Shown here in pieces: positions 53,553 through 62,275 of a stretch of 64,000 bases of DNA. The stretch comes from TH-plancto1 sp031431195. Its GTDB lineage: Bacteria > Planctomycetota > Planctomycetia > Planctomycetales > Planctomycetaceae. The notes under the pieces are model-generated. The model saw nothing but the letters and a program-made list of their open reading frames with translations, searched no databases and was not told the origin of the DNA. A program made the translations under genes and the position numbers. Every line of letters begins with the position of its first letter. The stretch's first letter is position 1. The stretch spans positions 1-64,000 of the forward strand of contig JANPCU010000130.1 of the NCBI GenBank assembly GCA_031431195.1, read 5' to 3'.

Positions 53553-53828
53553 ATGGCCCGCTTACTCTTTGTTGTTGAGGCCACGTTCCTGATCGAGGGA
53601 CGTGGTCTTGTACTTTGTCCGGGGATTATTCCAGAAGGCGATGAGAGATTCTCAGCGGGCGACTTCGTTCAATTGAGACGCCCGGATGGAACATCCTTGT
53701 CTTACCCGATCTGCGGACTGGAGTTTTTCAGTCCACCACGAGCCGGATCGCCGTTTGGAGTGCTACTCAACGACCTTTCGAAAAATGAGGTTCCAATAGG
53801 AATCGAGTGCTGGTCGGTTGATCCGTGA
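53553..53828 (+). CDS. Small EF-Tu domain-2-like beta-barrel protein
   Basis: The 91-residue product begins 8 bp after pheA and may be co-transcribed. FVVEATFLIEGRGLVLCPG, GDFVQLRRPDG and VPIGIECW have the strand order and spacing of translation-factor domain II (as in EF-Tu), a short protein family of unknown role. No GTPase domain is attached. Confidence 0.7.
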   Translation: MARLLFVVEATFLIEGRGLVLCPGIIPEGDERFSAGDFVQLRRPDGTSLSYPICGLEFFSPPRAGSPFGVLLNDLSKNEVPIGIECWSVDP

Positions 53829-53964
53829 ATTGGACAAGGGAGAGGGACAAGCCGCTTCGGGTATCGGGCGATAAAAACACCCGCGTACGGAGCCAAACGG
53901 AGGAATCTCGGTTTTACTCTTCACGTTGTCTCGGTTCCACGGCGATGACTCAAGGAGCAATGAC

Positions 53965-54708
53965 ATGCGTATTCCCGTCCTGCGTGGCGTGATCGACCGG
54001 CGAATCCTGGCGAATTACCGGATTGATGCCGAGGTCGCCGCGCGCGTGATCCCGCCGCCATTTCGCCCGAAGCTCGTGAACGGGTTTGCCCTCGGAGGCA
54101 TCTGCCTGATCCGGCTGAAACAGGTGCGTCCGTGGTTCTTCCCCTTTCCGTGGGGGCTGCGGTCCGAGAACGCGGCCCATCGTTTCGCCGTCGAGTGGGA
54201 CGCGGATGGGCGAACCCGCGAGGGGGTCTACGTTCCTCGCCGGGACACCAACTCCCGGCTCAGCACGATCGTCGGGGGCACCCTGTTTCCCGGGGTCCAT
54301 CACCATTCGCGATTCGAAGTGACCGAGACGGTCGACCACCTCTCTGTGGCTCTTCGCAGCGACGATGGCCTGACCCGTGTGCATGTTTCCGGGCGAGTCG
54401 CTCAGGCTTTGCCCTCGACTTCCGTTTTTTCCTCGCTGGCTCAAGCGTCAGAGTTCTTCGAACGCGGCGCGCTCGGCTATTCAGACACGGCACAAAATGG
54501 CCGCTACGATGGACTGGAACTCCGCTGCCGAAACTGGAGCATGCAGCCTCTGGACATCGACCTCATTGAATCCAGCTTTTTCGAAGATACCAACCGCTTC
54601 CCCACGGGCTCCGCCATCTTTGACCACGCTCTCCTGATGCGGGGCATCCAGCACGAGTGGCACGGGCGCGGGGATCTCTGCTGCGACGCCTCAAGGACTG
54701 ATGACTGA
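53965..54708 (+). CDS. DUF2071 family protein
   Basis: The 247-residue product starts MRIPVLRGVIDRRILANYRID and has VAARVIPPPFRPKLVNGFALGGICLIRL (residues about 22-49), EGVYVPRRDTNSRL and FEVTETVDHLSVAL. This fits DUF2071, which shares the acetoacetate-decarboxylase-like fold, function unknown. The start at 53965 has AAGGAG ten bases upstream; the frame also opens at 53926. Confidence 0.82.
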   Translation: MRIPVLRGVIDRRILANYRIDAEVAARVIPPPFRPKLVNGFALGGICLIRLKQVRPWFFPFPWGLRSENAAHRFAVEWDADGRTREGVYVPRRDTNSRLSTIVGGTLFPGVHHHSRFEVTETVDHLSVALRSDDGLTRVHVSGRVAQALPSTSVFSSLAQASEFFERGALGYSDTAQNGRYDGLELRCRNWSMQPLDIDLIESSFFEDTNRFPTGSAIFDHALLMRGIQHEWHGRGDLCCDASRTDD

Positions 54709-54926
54709 TGCCCAGAAGAATGACCCGAGTCCCCCTTGCGACGCTTGCTCCGCTTCGAAGACTCCGCGTCGCAGCTAAACATCTGACCCCCACCTCCTGA
54801 TTTGCGACAATCCGCTGCATGAAGTAATGTCCCCGCTTGGAGTTTTGGCCCGTTCGCCACTGCGGCGGGTCAGTCTGGTGCGGCATGCTCCACCAGAATG
54901 TCCGCCTTCTCGCAGGAGCATCAGTC

Positions 54927-55982
54927 GTGCCGGAAAACGTTGTCATCATCGGGTCGGGGCCTGCGGGTTGGACAGCTGCCATCTATGCCGCGCGGGCACA
55001 ATTGAACCCGCTCGTGTACGAGGGAGCTATCAACGGCGAGAACCAGATCAAGGGAACGCTGCCGCTGGGCCAGTTGAATCAGACGACCGAGGTCGAGAAC
55101 TTCCCCGGCTTCCCGACCGCGAACATGCTGGCCTACCTCGACGCATCGATCGACCCGGCCCGTCGCATGTACATGATGCCTCACCGTGGGCATGGCGTCA
55201 GCGGACCGGAACTGATGGAGTTGATGCGGCAGCAGGCCGTCAATTTCGGCACGCGGATCGTGACCGATGACATTGTCGACATCGACCTCTCGCAGCGTCC
55301 ATTCCGGATGAAGTCGCTGGAAGGTCAGGAGATCGTCGCGAATTCGGTGATCATCGCCACCGGAGCGAGGGCGAACTATCTGGGTCTCGAATCAGAGACC
55401 AAATACAAGAATATGGGCGTATCCGCCTGTGCCGTGTGCGACGGCGCGTTGCCTCGTTTCCGTGAGCGTCCGTTGGTCGTCATCGGCGGCGGCGATAGCG
55501 CGATGGAGGAGTCCAACTACCTCACCAAGTTCGCGTCCAAGGTCTACATCGTCCACCGCCGCGATTCGTTCCGCGCCAGCAAGATTATGGCTGAACGCGC
55601 ACTCTCCAATCCCAAGATCGAAGTGAAGTGGAACTCCGCCGTCGACGAAGTCATCGGCAACGATGACGAAGGCGTCACAGCTGTGCGGATTCGGAGTCTG
55701 GTGGATACGCAAAAGACCGAGACCCTGGAAGTCTCCGGCTACTTCTGCGCGATCGGCCACACGCCGAACACCGACTTCCTGAAGGGCCAGATCACCATCA
55801 ACGACAAAGGCTACGTCCAGTGGCCCGTGCCCCACCGCACGATGACCAACATCGAAGGGGTCTTCGCCGCCGGCGATGTCGCCGACGACTACTACAAGCA
55901 AGCCATCACAGCTGCCGGCAGTGGTTGCCAGGCCGCTCTCGACTGCGAACGCTGGCTGGCTGCGAATGGGATCGGTCACTGA
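54927..55982 (+). CDS. trxB: Thioredoxin reductase
   Basis: The 351-residue flavoprotein reduces thioredoxin with NADPH. It has VVIIGSGPAGWTAAIYAARAQLNPLVYEG (residues 5-33), redox-active CAVCDG near 168, NADPH fold VVIGGGDSAMEESNYL near 185 and GVFAAGDVADDYYKQAITAAGSGCQAAL at the end. There is an insertion of about 20 residues (ASIDPARRMYMMPHRGHGVSG) after LAYLD relative to standard TrxB. The GTG start at 54927 is supported by AGGAG nine bases upstream and by the family N-terminus; the frame is open to 54837. A GGCGAGC repeat begins two bases after the stop. Confidence 0.94.
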   Translation: MPENVVIIGSGPAGWTAAIYAARAQLNPLVYEGAINGENQIKGTLPLGQLNQTTEVENFPGFPTANMLAYLDASIDPARRMYMMPHRGHGVSGPELMELMRQQAVNFGTRIVTDDIVDIDLSQRPFRMKSLEGQEIVANSVIIATGARANYLGLESETKYKNMGVSACAVCDGALPRFRERPLVVIGGGDSAMEESNYLTKFASKVYIVHRRDSFRASKIMAERALSNPKIEVKWNSAVDEVIGNDDEGVTAVRIRSLVDTQKTETLEVSGYFCAIGHTPNTDFLKGQITINDKGYVQWPVPHRTMTNIEGVFAAGDVADDYYKQAITAAGSGCQAALDCERWLAANGIGH

Positions 55983-55984
55983 TC

Positions 55985-56013
55985 GGCGAGCCCCCGGCGT
56001 GAGCCGGGGTGTT
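55985..56013 (+). repeat. Single GGCGAGCCCC arm after trxB
   Basis: GGCGAGCCCCCGGCGTGAGC... (55985-56013) matches the arms at 33472 and 33591. CCCCGGC-GTGA-GCCGGGG folds as a 7-bp stem with a tetraloop. It starts two bases after the trxB TGA, the same spacing and context (TGA-Y-C-GGCGAGC) as at 18469, and may serve as a terminator. Confidence 0.85.
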
Positions 56014-56072
56014 AGCGCCCCCAGTATCCGTCTCCCACCCTTGACGCGCCCCAGTCCACACCAGACGACATC

Positions 56073-56906
56073 ATGTTCACCAACCTCCGTATCCTCATCA
56101 TCGGTGCTCATCCGGACGACTGCGACCTCAAGGCGGGCGGGACAGCTGCGATTTATCGTTCGCTGGGTCACGAGGTGCGGTTCGTCAGCGTGACGAATGG
56201 CCAGTCCGGGCATCAGCAGATGTACGGCCCGACGCTGACCGCTCGGCGGACGGAAGAAGCGGCGCGGGCCGGGCGCGTCATCGGCGTGCAGTACGACGTA
56301 CTGGAGTTTCCCGATGGCGGTCTCCAGCCGACATTGGAGGCACGCTACAGGATCATCCGGTTGGTTCGCGAGTTCGTCCCCGATTTGATCCTCACGCATC
56401 GCCCGAATGATTATCACCCGGACCATCGCTATACCGCTCAAATCGTCTGTGATGCCGCGTATCTGATGATGGTCCCGGCTGTCGTGCCCGACGTGCCTCC
56501 GCTGCGAAAGAACCCCGTAATGGGGTTTCTATCGGACAATTTCCAGCGGCCCTACCCGTTCAGTCCGAGCGTCGTAGTCGACATCGAGCCGATGCTCGAC
56601 CAGATGATCGACATGCTCGATTGCCACGAGTCGCAGTTCTACGAGTGGATGCCGTGGATCGGTTTCTTTGGCGATCAGCAGATGCCGAGCGGACTAAAGG
56701 AGCGGAAGCTGTTCCTCCGCGAGTTTATTCTCGCGTGCATCGCCCCACTGGCCGACCGCTTCCGCGACTTGGTGATCCAGACCTACGGCCCGGAGCGCGG
56801 AGCGAAGATCAAGTACATCGAAGCCTTCGAAGGCTGCGAGTATGGGGCTCCGCTGGATGAGGCCGCGAAGCAGCGGCTGTTCCCGTGGCTGCCGGTCGTG
56901 GGATAG
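56073..56906 (+). CDS. PIG-L/LmbE family deacetylase
   Basis: The 277-residue product has the zinc-binding AHPDDCDLKAGGTAAIY (residues about 12-28) and HRPNDYHPDHRYTAQIV (about 109-125), the two signature segments of LmbE-like N-acetylglucosamine deacetylases. Substrate is unknown; bacillithiol or mycothiol-type functions cannot be assigned from sequence. It ends V-V-G-stop, with GTGGGATAG being the start of a palindromic repeat that provides the TAG. Confidence 0.9.
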   Translation: MFTNLRILIIGAHPDDCDLKAGGTAAIYRSLGHEVRFVSVTNGQSGHQQMYGPTLTARRTEEAARAGRVIGVQYDVLEFPDGGLQPTLEARYRIIRLVREFVPDLILTHRPNDYHPDHRYTAQIVCDAAYLMMVPAVVPDVPPLRKNPVMGFLSDNFQRPYPFSPSVVVDIEPMLDQMIDMLDCHESQFYEWMPWIGFFGDQQMPSGLKERKLFLREFILACIAPLADRFRDLVIQTYGPERGAKIKYIEAFEGCEYGAPLDEAAKQRLFPWLPVVG

Positions 56907-56920
56907 GCTTCCAGCCTGTC
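56898..56920 (+). repeat. Half copy of the GTGGGATAGGCTTCCAGCC hairpin repeat
   Basis: Identical to one 23-nt arm of 29407-29466; no second arm follows. It contains the TAG stop of the PIG-L gene. Confidence 0.9.
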
Positions 56921-56957
56921 GACTCTCCGACCTTCGAGGCACAAGGGCGATTGTTCC

Positions 56958-57287
56958 ATGAACACGTTGTGGCAAGAACCCTGGTGGATGTGGCGACCGG
57001 AATTGGCAGGGATCGGCGACTGGGTCTATCGGCTCTTCAATCTCTTCGAGGGACTGGTCTGGGTCGGGTTCAGTGTGATGGTGATTCGTCGCTGGATGAA
57101 GCATCGCCGGTCCTGGGCCGAATGGAGTTACGCCAGTGCATTTGCCGCATTTGGAGCCACCGATTTTCGCGAAGCTTATGTTCAATCGATCTCGTTGATC
57201 GCGATTAAAGGGCTCATCCTGGTGTGGTTGATGGCGACGAGGTATCGAGCCACCCGAGTCTGGTATCCTGGGGCGAAACTCTACTGA
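56958..57287 (+). CDS. Small multi-span membrane protein
   Basis: A 109-residue product with hydrophobic segments near residues 20-42 (WVYRLFNLFEGLVWVGFSVMVI), 55-72 and 78-92 (SISLIAIKGLILVWLMAT). Tryptophan-rich N-terminus (LWQEPWWMW). I do not recognise it. It lies 51 bp after the PIG-L gene and half repeat. Confidence 0.65.
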   Translation: MNTLWQEPWWMWRPELAGIGDWVYRLFNLFEGLVWVGFSVMVIRRWMKHRRSWAEWSYASAFAAFGATDFREAYVQSISLIAIKGLILVWLMATRYRATRVWYPGAKLY

Positions 57288-57350
57288 GACGTTGATCGCT
57301 TTCATCGGGTTCAGGTGGAAGTGCTGATTGTCATTCGCTAACAGTGACCG

Positions 57351-57502
57351 GCGGGGTGGCCCAGACGCCGCTTTGAGCGTCTGGATCGCGCAGCGACAAA
57401 AGGATTGACGGATGAGACTTAGGTGTGATGACCATGCTTCCCGGCATCCCTCTTGTGCCTGCGTCACCCAGACATCCAAAGCGATGTCCGGGCCACCCTG
57501 TC
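57351..57502. repeat. Long inverted repeat containing CCAGACGCCGCTTTGAGCG palindromes
   Basis: 57351-57407 and 57445-57502 are diverged reverse complements (GGGTGGCCCAGACGCCGC against its variant GGGTGGCCCGGACATCGC). Each arm also has a small internal palindrome (CCAGACGCCGCTTTGAGCG...). It lies in the convergent region between the small membrane protein and the exported unknown. Confidence 0.85.
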
Positions 57503-57558
57503 AATCGACATGATGGGAAGCCCAATCAAAAGCTTGGGCCTTCCGACTACTCGTCGAG

Positions 57559-58044
57559 TTACTTCCCCTCACGGAATGAGAAGTTCGCGATCGCCACCAG
57601 TTCAGCTGCGGAGGCTTGATTGCGGTTGTTCATCAGGAATCCGTAGAGCCCGACCTTGCCACTGGTCAGTTCAGCGACGTAGATCCCGCTTTGGGCGGGA
57701 GTCCCTCCGGTGGCGCCTTGCGTCCTTAAAAAACCAGAGACCATCAGATACTGGGCGTTCTCCACGGTCCCAAAGTCGGCTGCGACATTGCGAGCCCAGA
57801 CTTGGGAGAACGTACCGGTTTGCACGTTGTGGGCTGCGCCCACCAGTCGCCCAGTGACAGAATCGAGCACAAAGACGGCATCGCTCTGATTCAGGAGGGT
57901 GGGAGTCGTGCAGAGTGAAAACTTATCCAGACTGGTCGAATCGGCCTTCAAGGGCTCATGCGGCCAGTAAAAGGAAATCCCCAATCCCATGACCAGCCCA
58001 CAGGCCAGCAAGACGAAACGATTCTCCAACACTCGTGACTGCAT
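57559..58044 (-). CDS. Membrane-anchored exported protein of unknown function
   Basis: A 161-residue product with an N-terminal signal anchor (NRFVLLACGLVMGLGISFYW, residues about 8-27). The mature part has beta-rich repeats (DAVFVLDSVTGRLVGAAHN; SGIYVAELTSGKVGLYGFLMNN). Similar short WD/quinoprotein-like phrases occur in exported planctomycete proteins, but no family is certain. It is transcribed divergently from nothing obvious; lptB lies 227 bp upstream on the same strand. Confidence 0.65.
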   Translation of the reverse strand: MQSRVLENRFVLLACGLVMGLGISFYWPHEPLKADSTSLDKFSLCTTPTLLNQSDAVFVLDSVTGRLVGAAHNVQTGTFSQVWARNVAADFGTVENAQYLMVSGFLRTQGATGGTPAQSGIYVAELTSGKVGLYGFLMNNRNQASAAELVAIANFSFREGK

Positions 58045-58271
58045 GACTCACTCCTTCGATGAGGCGTCGATCCCAGGAAACGCGCGGGGCGTGTTCTACG
58101 AATCCTACCCGGACGGGCTGATCGCGAGAAGCGGTATCCGTCAGGAGGGTTCCGTTTTCCACGCAGCGAGTTCGATAGTGGGCAGGCGACGTTGCCCGTG
58201 TTCTCCAATTTCTCGACAGTGCGTCGACATCATGATTCCTGGCGGTGCAGCCGTCGGGGGCCGCGCTCGCA

Positions 58272-59057
58272 TTACGCCGCCTGCGTGTCGTCGCGATCCC
58301 CACGCAGGTTCGACTTCTGCTCCAGAATCGAGGTCGCGTCAAACCGAGTGCCAAAGTACAGCTCCTTGGCGCGTGGATTGTTCAGCACCGTTTCCGCGTC
58401 CCCTTCGACCACCACTTCCCCCCCGCAAATCACATAGGTCCGATCCACAATCGCCAGCGTGTCCCGCTCACGGTGGTCGGTCAGCAGGATCGAAATTCCG
58501 CTGTCTCGCAGCTGGATGATGATGTCCTGAATGTCATTGATTGTCTTGGGGTCAATACCGGTAAACGGTTCGTCGAGCAACACAATGGCGGGATTGGTCG
58601 CCAGACAGCGGGCGATTTCCAGCCGACGCTTCTGCCCGCCGGACATCGTCGACGAGATCTGGTGCCGCTGTTCTTCCAGGCCGAACTGGTCGATCAACTT
58701 GTTGATCCGCTGCACGCGGTCCTCATAGCTGAGGGGCAGAAATTCCAGGATCGCCTGCAAGTTCTGTTCGACGGTGAGCTTGATGAAGATACTGTGGTAC
58801 TGCGGCAGGTAACCCATCCCGGCCCGTGCCCGGCGGTACATGGCCCAATGTGTGACATCGCGGCCTTCGAGGATCACTTGACCTTCTGTCGGTGAGATCA
58901 AACCCACTGACATACTGAAGGTCGTCGATTTTCCGGCCCCGTTCGGCCCGAGCAGAGCGACGATCTCTCCCTTCTCGACAGAGAAGGAGACATCCTTCAC
59001 AGCCCGTTTGCCACCGGGGTACACCTTGACCAGATGCTTGCATTCCAACAGTGCCAT
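58272..59057 (-). CDS. lptB: LPS export ABC transporter ATP-binding protein LptB
   Basis: The 261-residue ATPase powers lipopolysaccharide export with LptFGC. It has Walker A GPNGAGKSTTFSM (residues about 35-47), Q-loop GYLPQYHSIF, signature MSGGQKRRLEIARCL (about 137-151), Walker B AIVLLDEPFTGIDPKT and H-loop LTDHRERDTL. The Y-L-P-Q and DHRER features favour LptB over other ABC ATPases. No lptA, lptC or lptFG gene adjoins. The C-terminus (about 240-261) is longer than usual. GGGAG precedes the start. Confidence 0.9.
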   Translation of the reverse strand: MALLECKHLVKVYPGGKRAVKDVSFSVEKGEIVALLGPNGAGKSTTFSMSVGLISPTEGQVILEGRDVTHWAMYRRARAGMGYLPQYHSIFIKLTVEQNLQAILEFLPLSYEDRVQRINKLIDQFGLEEQRHQISSTMSGGQKRRLEIARCLATNPAIVLLDEPFTGIDPKTINDIQDIIIQLRDSGISILLTDHRERDTLAIVDRTYVICGGEVVVEGDAETVLNNPRAKELYFGTRFDATSILEQKSNLRGDRDDTQAA

Positions 59058-59376
59058 CCGTGGTCTCCCGGTTTGTGTTCTCTGCTCGCGTTGCCGTCCT
59101 GCTCCGCGGGGCGGGCATCATGCCACTCGGGGCGATATCGGACAAGAGGAATGTGCTTCAAGTGTCAGCGCAAGGATCTGCAAAGCCAGTGCGTTTAAGC
59201 AGATGCAGAATCTGTCTTGAGTTCGCACAGACATGAATGTCTGTGCCACTCTTCCGTGGGGCAGACATTCCTGTCTGCCTCACGGAAGAGCAATGCTGAA
59301 TCTGGTACATATGCGAACTCCTCGTCTCACTCTCGGGTGCGACGAGGAGTTTGGTGTCGACAACTGGACTGCTCGA
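59058..59376. other. Intergenic region upstream of lptB
   Basis: 319 bp after the TIM-barrel gene stop and before lptB, both on the minus strand. It holds two hairpins (59225-59246, 59249-59290). No gene. Confidence 0.5.
59225..59290. repeat. Paired hairpins with CAGACAT / GGCAGACA words
   Basis: GCACAGACAT-GA-ATGTCTGTGC (59225-59246) is followed at once by CTCTTCCGTG...CACGGAAGAG (59249-59290), which encloses GGCAGACA-TTCC-TGTCTGCC. The stems are perfect. It may terminate transcription from the TIM-barrel gene, but the sequence type is that of a dispersed repeat. Confidence 0.85.
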
Positions 59377-60285
59377 CTACCCGAGCTGGGTTAAGGCTGT
59401 CTTGACCGTCTTCAGGCACTGTTCGATGTCCGAGATGGGATTCTCGGGGTGCTCTTCGTATTCGAGCGACACACCGTACTGATAGTTCAACTTCTTGAGG
59501 GCCTTCAGGCAGCCGACCACATCGAGTTCCCCTTCGCCGAGGATCGTGAAGATCTTGCCTTCCTTCTTCAGCTGAGCGGCCCGACCCGGCGTCAGTTCCT
59601 TCATCAATTGCTCCATCTCGGCGGCATCCTTGATCGAGCGGACATCCTTAAAGTGGACGCCGAAGACGCGGCTGCCGAGCTGCTCGATGACTTCGACAAT
59701 GTTCTCGTCGCTGCGGAGGTAGTGCCCGGTGTCGACGCAGCCGCCAATCTTGGGGTGCCGATCTTTGACCCATTTGAGTGTGTCGCCGACCTTGTCGTAG
59801 CGGTGCCCCGGTCCGTGGTTGTGGATACCGATGGCGATGTCGTACTCAGCGACGAGCTTATCGAGCAGGTCGAATGTCGCCTTGTCCTGCTTCGGGTCAG
59901 CGCTGATCGAGAGCAGGCCCATCGCCTTGGCGAAGTCGAAGACCTCACGGGCCTTAGTCTCGTTCTCATCGAACCCGACCACGCCATAGGCGATCAGCTG
60001 CACGCCTGCGTCGCCCAACTGCTTCTTGTACCCGGTGATCGTGGCCGGAAGGGTGGCGACCGGGATGTGCGCGCTGAATGACTCCCAATACTTGAGGCCG
60101 AACTTGGCGGTGTGTTCCAGTGCCTTGGCGGTGTTGAATTCCCGCAGCGTATAGCTCTGCAACCCCATCTTGAAGCCGCCCCAATCATCGGCAGCCAGCA
60201 GTGACGAGGTCTGACCGGCGACCGCCAGCGCGGCTCCGCTGGCGACTGCGGTTTGAAGGAATGAACGACGCGAGAGAGCGGACAT
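59377..60285 (-). CDS. Tat-exported sugar phosphate isomerase/epimerase-like TIM-barrel protein
   Basis: The 302-residue product has a twin-arginine signal (SALSRRSFLQTAVASGAALAVAG). The mature AP endonuclease 2-like TIM barrel shows FKMGLQSYTLREF (about 38-50), IHNHGPGHRYD (about 153), GGCVDTGHYLRS (about 180), VFGVHFKDVR and SLEYEEHPENP, with the His/Asp/Glu metal-binding pattern of xylose-isomerase-like epimerases. It is a monocistronic gene. Confidence 0.9.
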   Translation of the reverse strand: MSALSRRSFLQTAVASGAALAVAGQTSSLLAADDWGGFKMGLQSYTLREFNTAKALEHTAKFGLKYWESFSAHIPVATLPATITGYKKQLGDAGVQLIAYGVVGFDENETKAREVFDFAKAMGLLSISADPKQDKATFDLLDKLVAEYDIAIGIHNHGPGHRYDKVGDTLKWVKDRHPKIGGCVDTGHYLRSDENIVEVIEQLGSRVFGVHFKDVRSIKDAAEMEQLMKELTPGRAAQLKKEGKIFTILGEGELDVVGCLKALKKLNYQYGVSLEYEEHPENPISDIEQCLKTVKTALTQLG

Positions 60286-60590
60286 GAGAGGACTCCGGAA
60301 GAGAGGATGGACTGGGGGAGACGGGGAGTAGCACTCTATCCCGAGAGCGGCAGGGCGGAAAGGGACGCGAATGCCCGAATCGGTGTGGTGTGTACATCAC
60401 AAAAGTCGGCAGCATACACCTCGGTGAGGATCGCACCGTGGATGCCGCGTATCCCCGGAATGGTGGGACTGCGCCCAGAGCGGCCAGTCCCACCCGACGT
60501 CATCTGGGTGGGCAGGAGTAGGCGGTTTGCCTCGGGGCGGGAGAATCACTACCGTGCCACATTCCCCCATCACCCACGAATGGCTCTCTC
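60286..60590. other. Divergent intergenic region, TIM-barrel gene and mazG
   Basis: No gene. It holds a hairpin GGTGGGACTG...CAGTCCCACC (60461-60470 and 60484-60493) with a 13-nt loop, which may be another dispersed palindrome. Confidence 0.5.
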
Positions 60591-61484
60591 ATGTCAGTCT
60601 CTCCCCCACCCGGAACTCCGCCCGATCCGGCTCGCTTGGGACCGGCGTTTCAGCGGTTGTGCGAAGTCATTGCCCGACTGCGATCACCGACGGGTTGCCC
60701 GTGGGACCGAGTGCAGACGCTGGGCTCGATCAAGCCGTTCACACTGGAGGAGACGTACGAACTGCTGGAGGCGATCGACTCGAATGATGATGACGCGATC
60801 ACGGAGGAACTCGGCGATCTGTTGCTGCAAGTCGTGCTGGATGCTCAGATCGGTCAGGACGAAGGGCGTTTCAACATCATGGAGGTGATCGAGCGGATCA
60901 CAGCCAAGATGATTCACCGCCACCCGCATGTGTTTGGTAAGGAGCAGGCTCATACGGCCAGCGATGTAGTCACGCATTGGGAGCGGGCCAAGCAGGCCGA
61001 GAAGCAGCGGGCGTCTGTGCTAGATGGGATTCCGCTCGAATTGCCAGCCCTGGCGAAGGCAGCCCGGCTCAGCAAAAAAGCGGCACGGGTCGGGTATGAC
61101 TTCCCTCACCGCGCGATGCTGTTCGACAAGCTGCGGGAGGAACTGGCCGAGCTGGGCGAGGAGCTGGGCGAGGTGCCGGAGATCGCCGCCTCGGTCGAGA
61201 TGGTCCCCGTCCCCGATGCAGAAGTGACAGACCCCGAGCGCAAGAAACGAATCGAGTCCGAACTCGGCGACGTGCTCTTTGTCGTGGCCAACATCGCCCG
61301 GCGGTGGGGCATCGACCCGGAAGAGGCCCTCCGCAGCTCGAACCGCAAGTTCGCCGATCGCTTTCGCGCGATCGAGCGCGGGCTGAGCGCTGCGGGGAAG
61401 ACTTTTGAGACAGCCACACTGCCGCAGATGGAAGAGTTGTATCAGGCGTATAAGCGGGCGACTCGAGCGAACGGCGGGGAGTGA
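60591..61484 (+). CDS. mazG: Nucleoside triphosphate pyrophosphohydrolase MazG
   Basis: The 297-residue product hydrolyses NTPs to NMPs in housecleaning. It has the first MazG domain LRSPTGCPWDRVQTLGSIKPFTLEETYELLEAI (residues about 30-62), ELGDLLLQVVLDAQI (about 72-86), HPHVFG, and a second domain EELAELGEEL..ELGDVLFVVANIARRWGI..RSSNRKFADRF (about 182-262). A Glu/Val insert of about 25 residues (GEVPEIAASVEMVPVPDAEV) is longer than in E. coli. Both EExxD-type metal sites are intact. Confidence 0.94.
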   Translation: MSVSPPPGTPPDPARLGPAFQRLCEVIARLRSPTGCPWDRVQTLGSIKPFTLEETYELLEAIDSNDDDAITEELGDLLLQVVLDAQIGQDEGRFNIMEVIERITAKMIHRHPHVFGKEQAHTASDVVTHWERAKQAEKQRASVLDGIPLELPALAKAARLSKKAARVGYDFPHRAMLFDKLREELAELGEELGEVPEIAASVEMVPVPDAEVTDPERKKRIESELGDVLFVVANIARRWGIDPEEALRSSNRKFADRFRAIERGLSAAGKTFETATLPQMEELYQAYKRATRANGGE

Positions 61485-61512
61485 TCCGTGGGAGCGACAT
61501 CGCCGACGGACC

Positions 61513-61956
61513 TCAATGGGCGGTCTTCTCGGTATCGTGGCGATAAGAAGTTTCCCCCTCGCGGCGTCGCCAGTGGGTCGGGCGGGTTATCAACTTCAGA
61601 TCGCCCACCGCCGGCACTTCGTCAAACTCGGCCATTCTTTCCGCTCGGGTCAGCTCATCGACGGCTTCATCCGGCTGAAGAGAGCCAAAGACGACCGCGA
61701 TCATCGGCTGAGGAGTCGGGACGCTCGGGACCAGATGCTGATTGAATGAAGCTCCCAGAGGGGCCAGCACTCGATCCACGGAAGCCAACACCGGCGAGGC
61801 CGATTGAGACCAGAGCTGGCTCGCCTCCGGATTCAGTGTGATCGTCGCCGCCACCACACAGGCGACCACGCAGAGATAAGTCGGCCACTGGGATCGACGG
61901 GGACGTGTGGCGAAATCGCACAGGGCAAAAGTTGTCGGGGACGTGTAATGTTTCAT
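61513..61956 (-). CDS. Small membrane-anchored protein of unknown function
   Basis: A 147-residue product with a cytoplasmic N-terminus, one transmembrane helix (YLCVVACVVAATITL, residues about 27-41) and a Pro-rich extracytoplasmic region. I do not recognise it. ATG at 61956 gives an N-terminus without the charged extension to 62010. It is divergent from the YTV-like gene. Confidence 0.6.
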   Translation of the reverse strand: MKHYTSPTTFALCDFATRPRRSQWPTYLCVVACVVAATITLNPEASQLWSQSASPVLASVDRVLAPLGASFNQHLVPSVPTPQPMIAVVFGSLQPDEAVDELTRAERMAEFDEVPAVGDLKLITRPTHWRRREGETSYRHDTEKTAH

Positions 61957-62275
61957 GGGCACGAGACTGAGGAAAGAGACTGACGGGGCACTTCCATGGC
62001 CATGCTTCAACTTAGGTCAGCCGACCCGTGAGTCAAACGCCATGTGGTATTTCTCCCACAAGGGACTTGAGCGATTTCCCGGCAGAATCGTTACAGCTGT
62101 AACAAATACAAACCTCAGAAAGAGGACCGGCAAAACTCGCCCGTCTTATTGACCTGTTTTTCCAATCAGCTGTACAAGTCCCCCCGCCCTGGTGATCTCC
62201 GCCGCTGACTGCGAGGGGATCTCGGGGCCTCACCCTCACGTTCAATCACAGTCACGTTTTCGACAGGATTCACCC
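61957..62275. other. Divergent intergenic region with a perfect palindrome
   Basis: 319 bp between the small membrane protein and the YTV-like gene. It contains GTTACAGCTGTAAC at 62090-62103 and an AGGA ribosome site near 62264. No gene. Confidence 0.5.
62090..62103. promoter_or_regulatory. Perfect 14-bp palindrome, possible operator
   Basis: GTTACAGCTGTAAC lies between two divergent genes, a place where regulators often bind. The core ACAGCTGT also belongs to the over-represented RCAGCTGY word, so it may be no operator. Confidence 0.35.

Noticed and set aside
53574..53610. GGCCACG...CGTGGTC hairpin as pheA terminator
   Set aside because: It lies within the coding sequence of the EF-Tu-domain-like gene and its stem is imperfect.
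59225..59290. CRISPR-like repeat pair
   Set aside because: The two hairpins are different and adjacent; there is no series of equal repeats with spacers.
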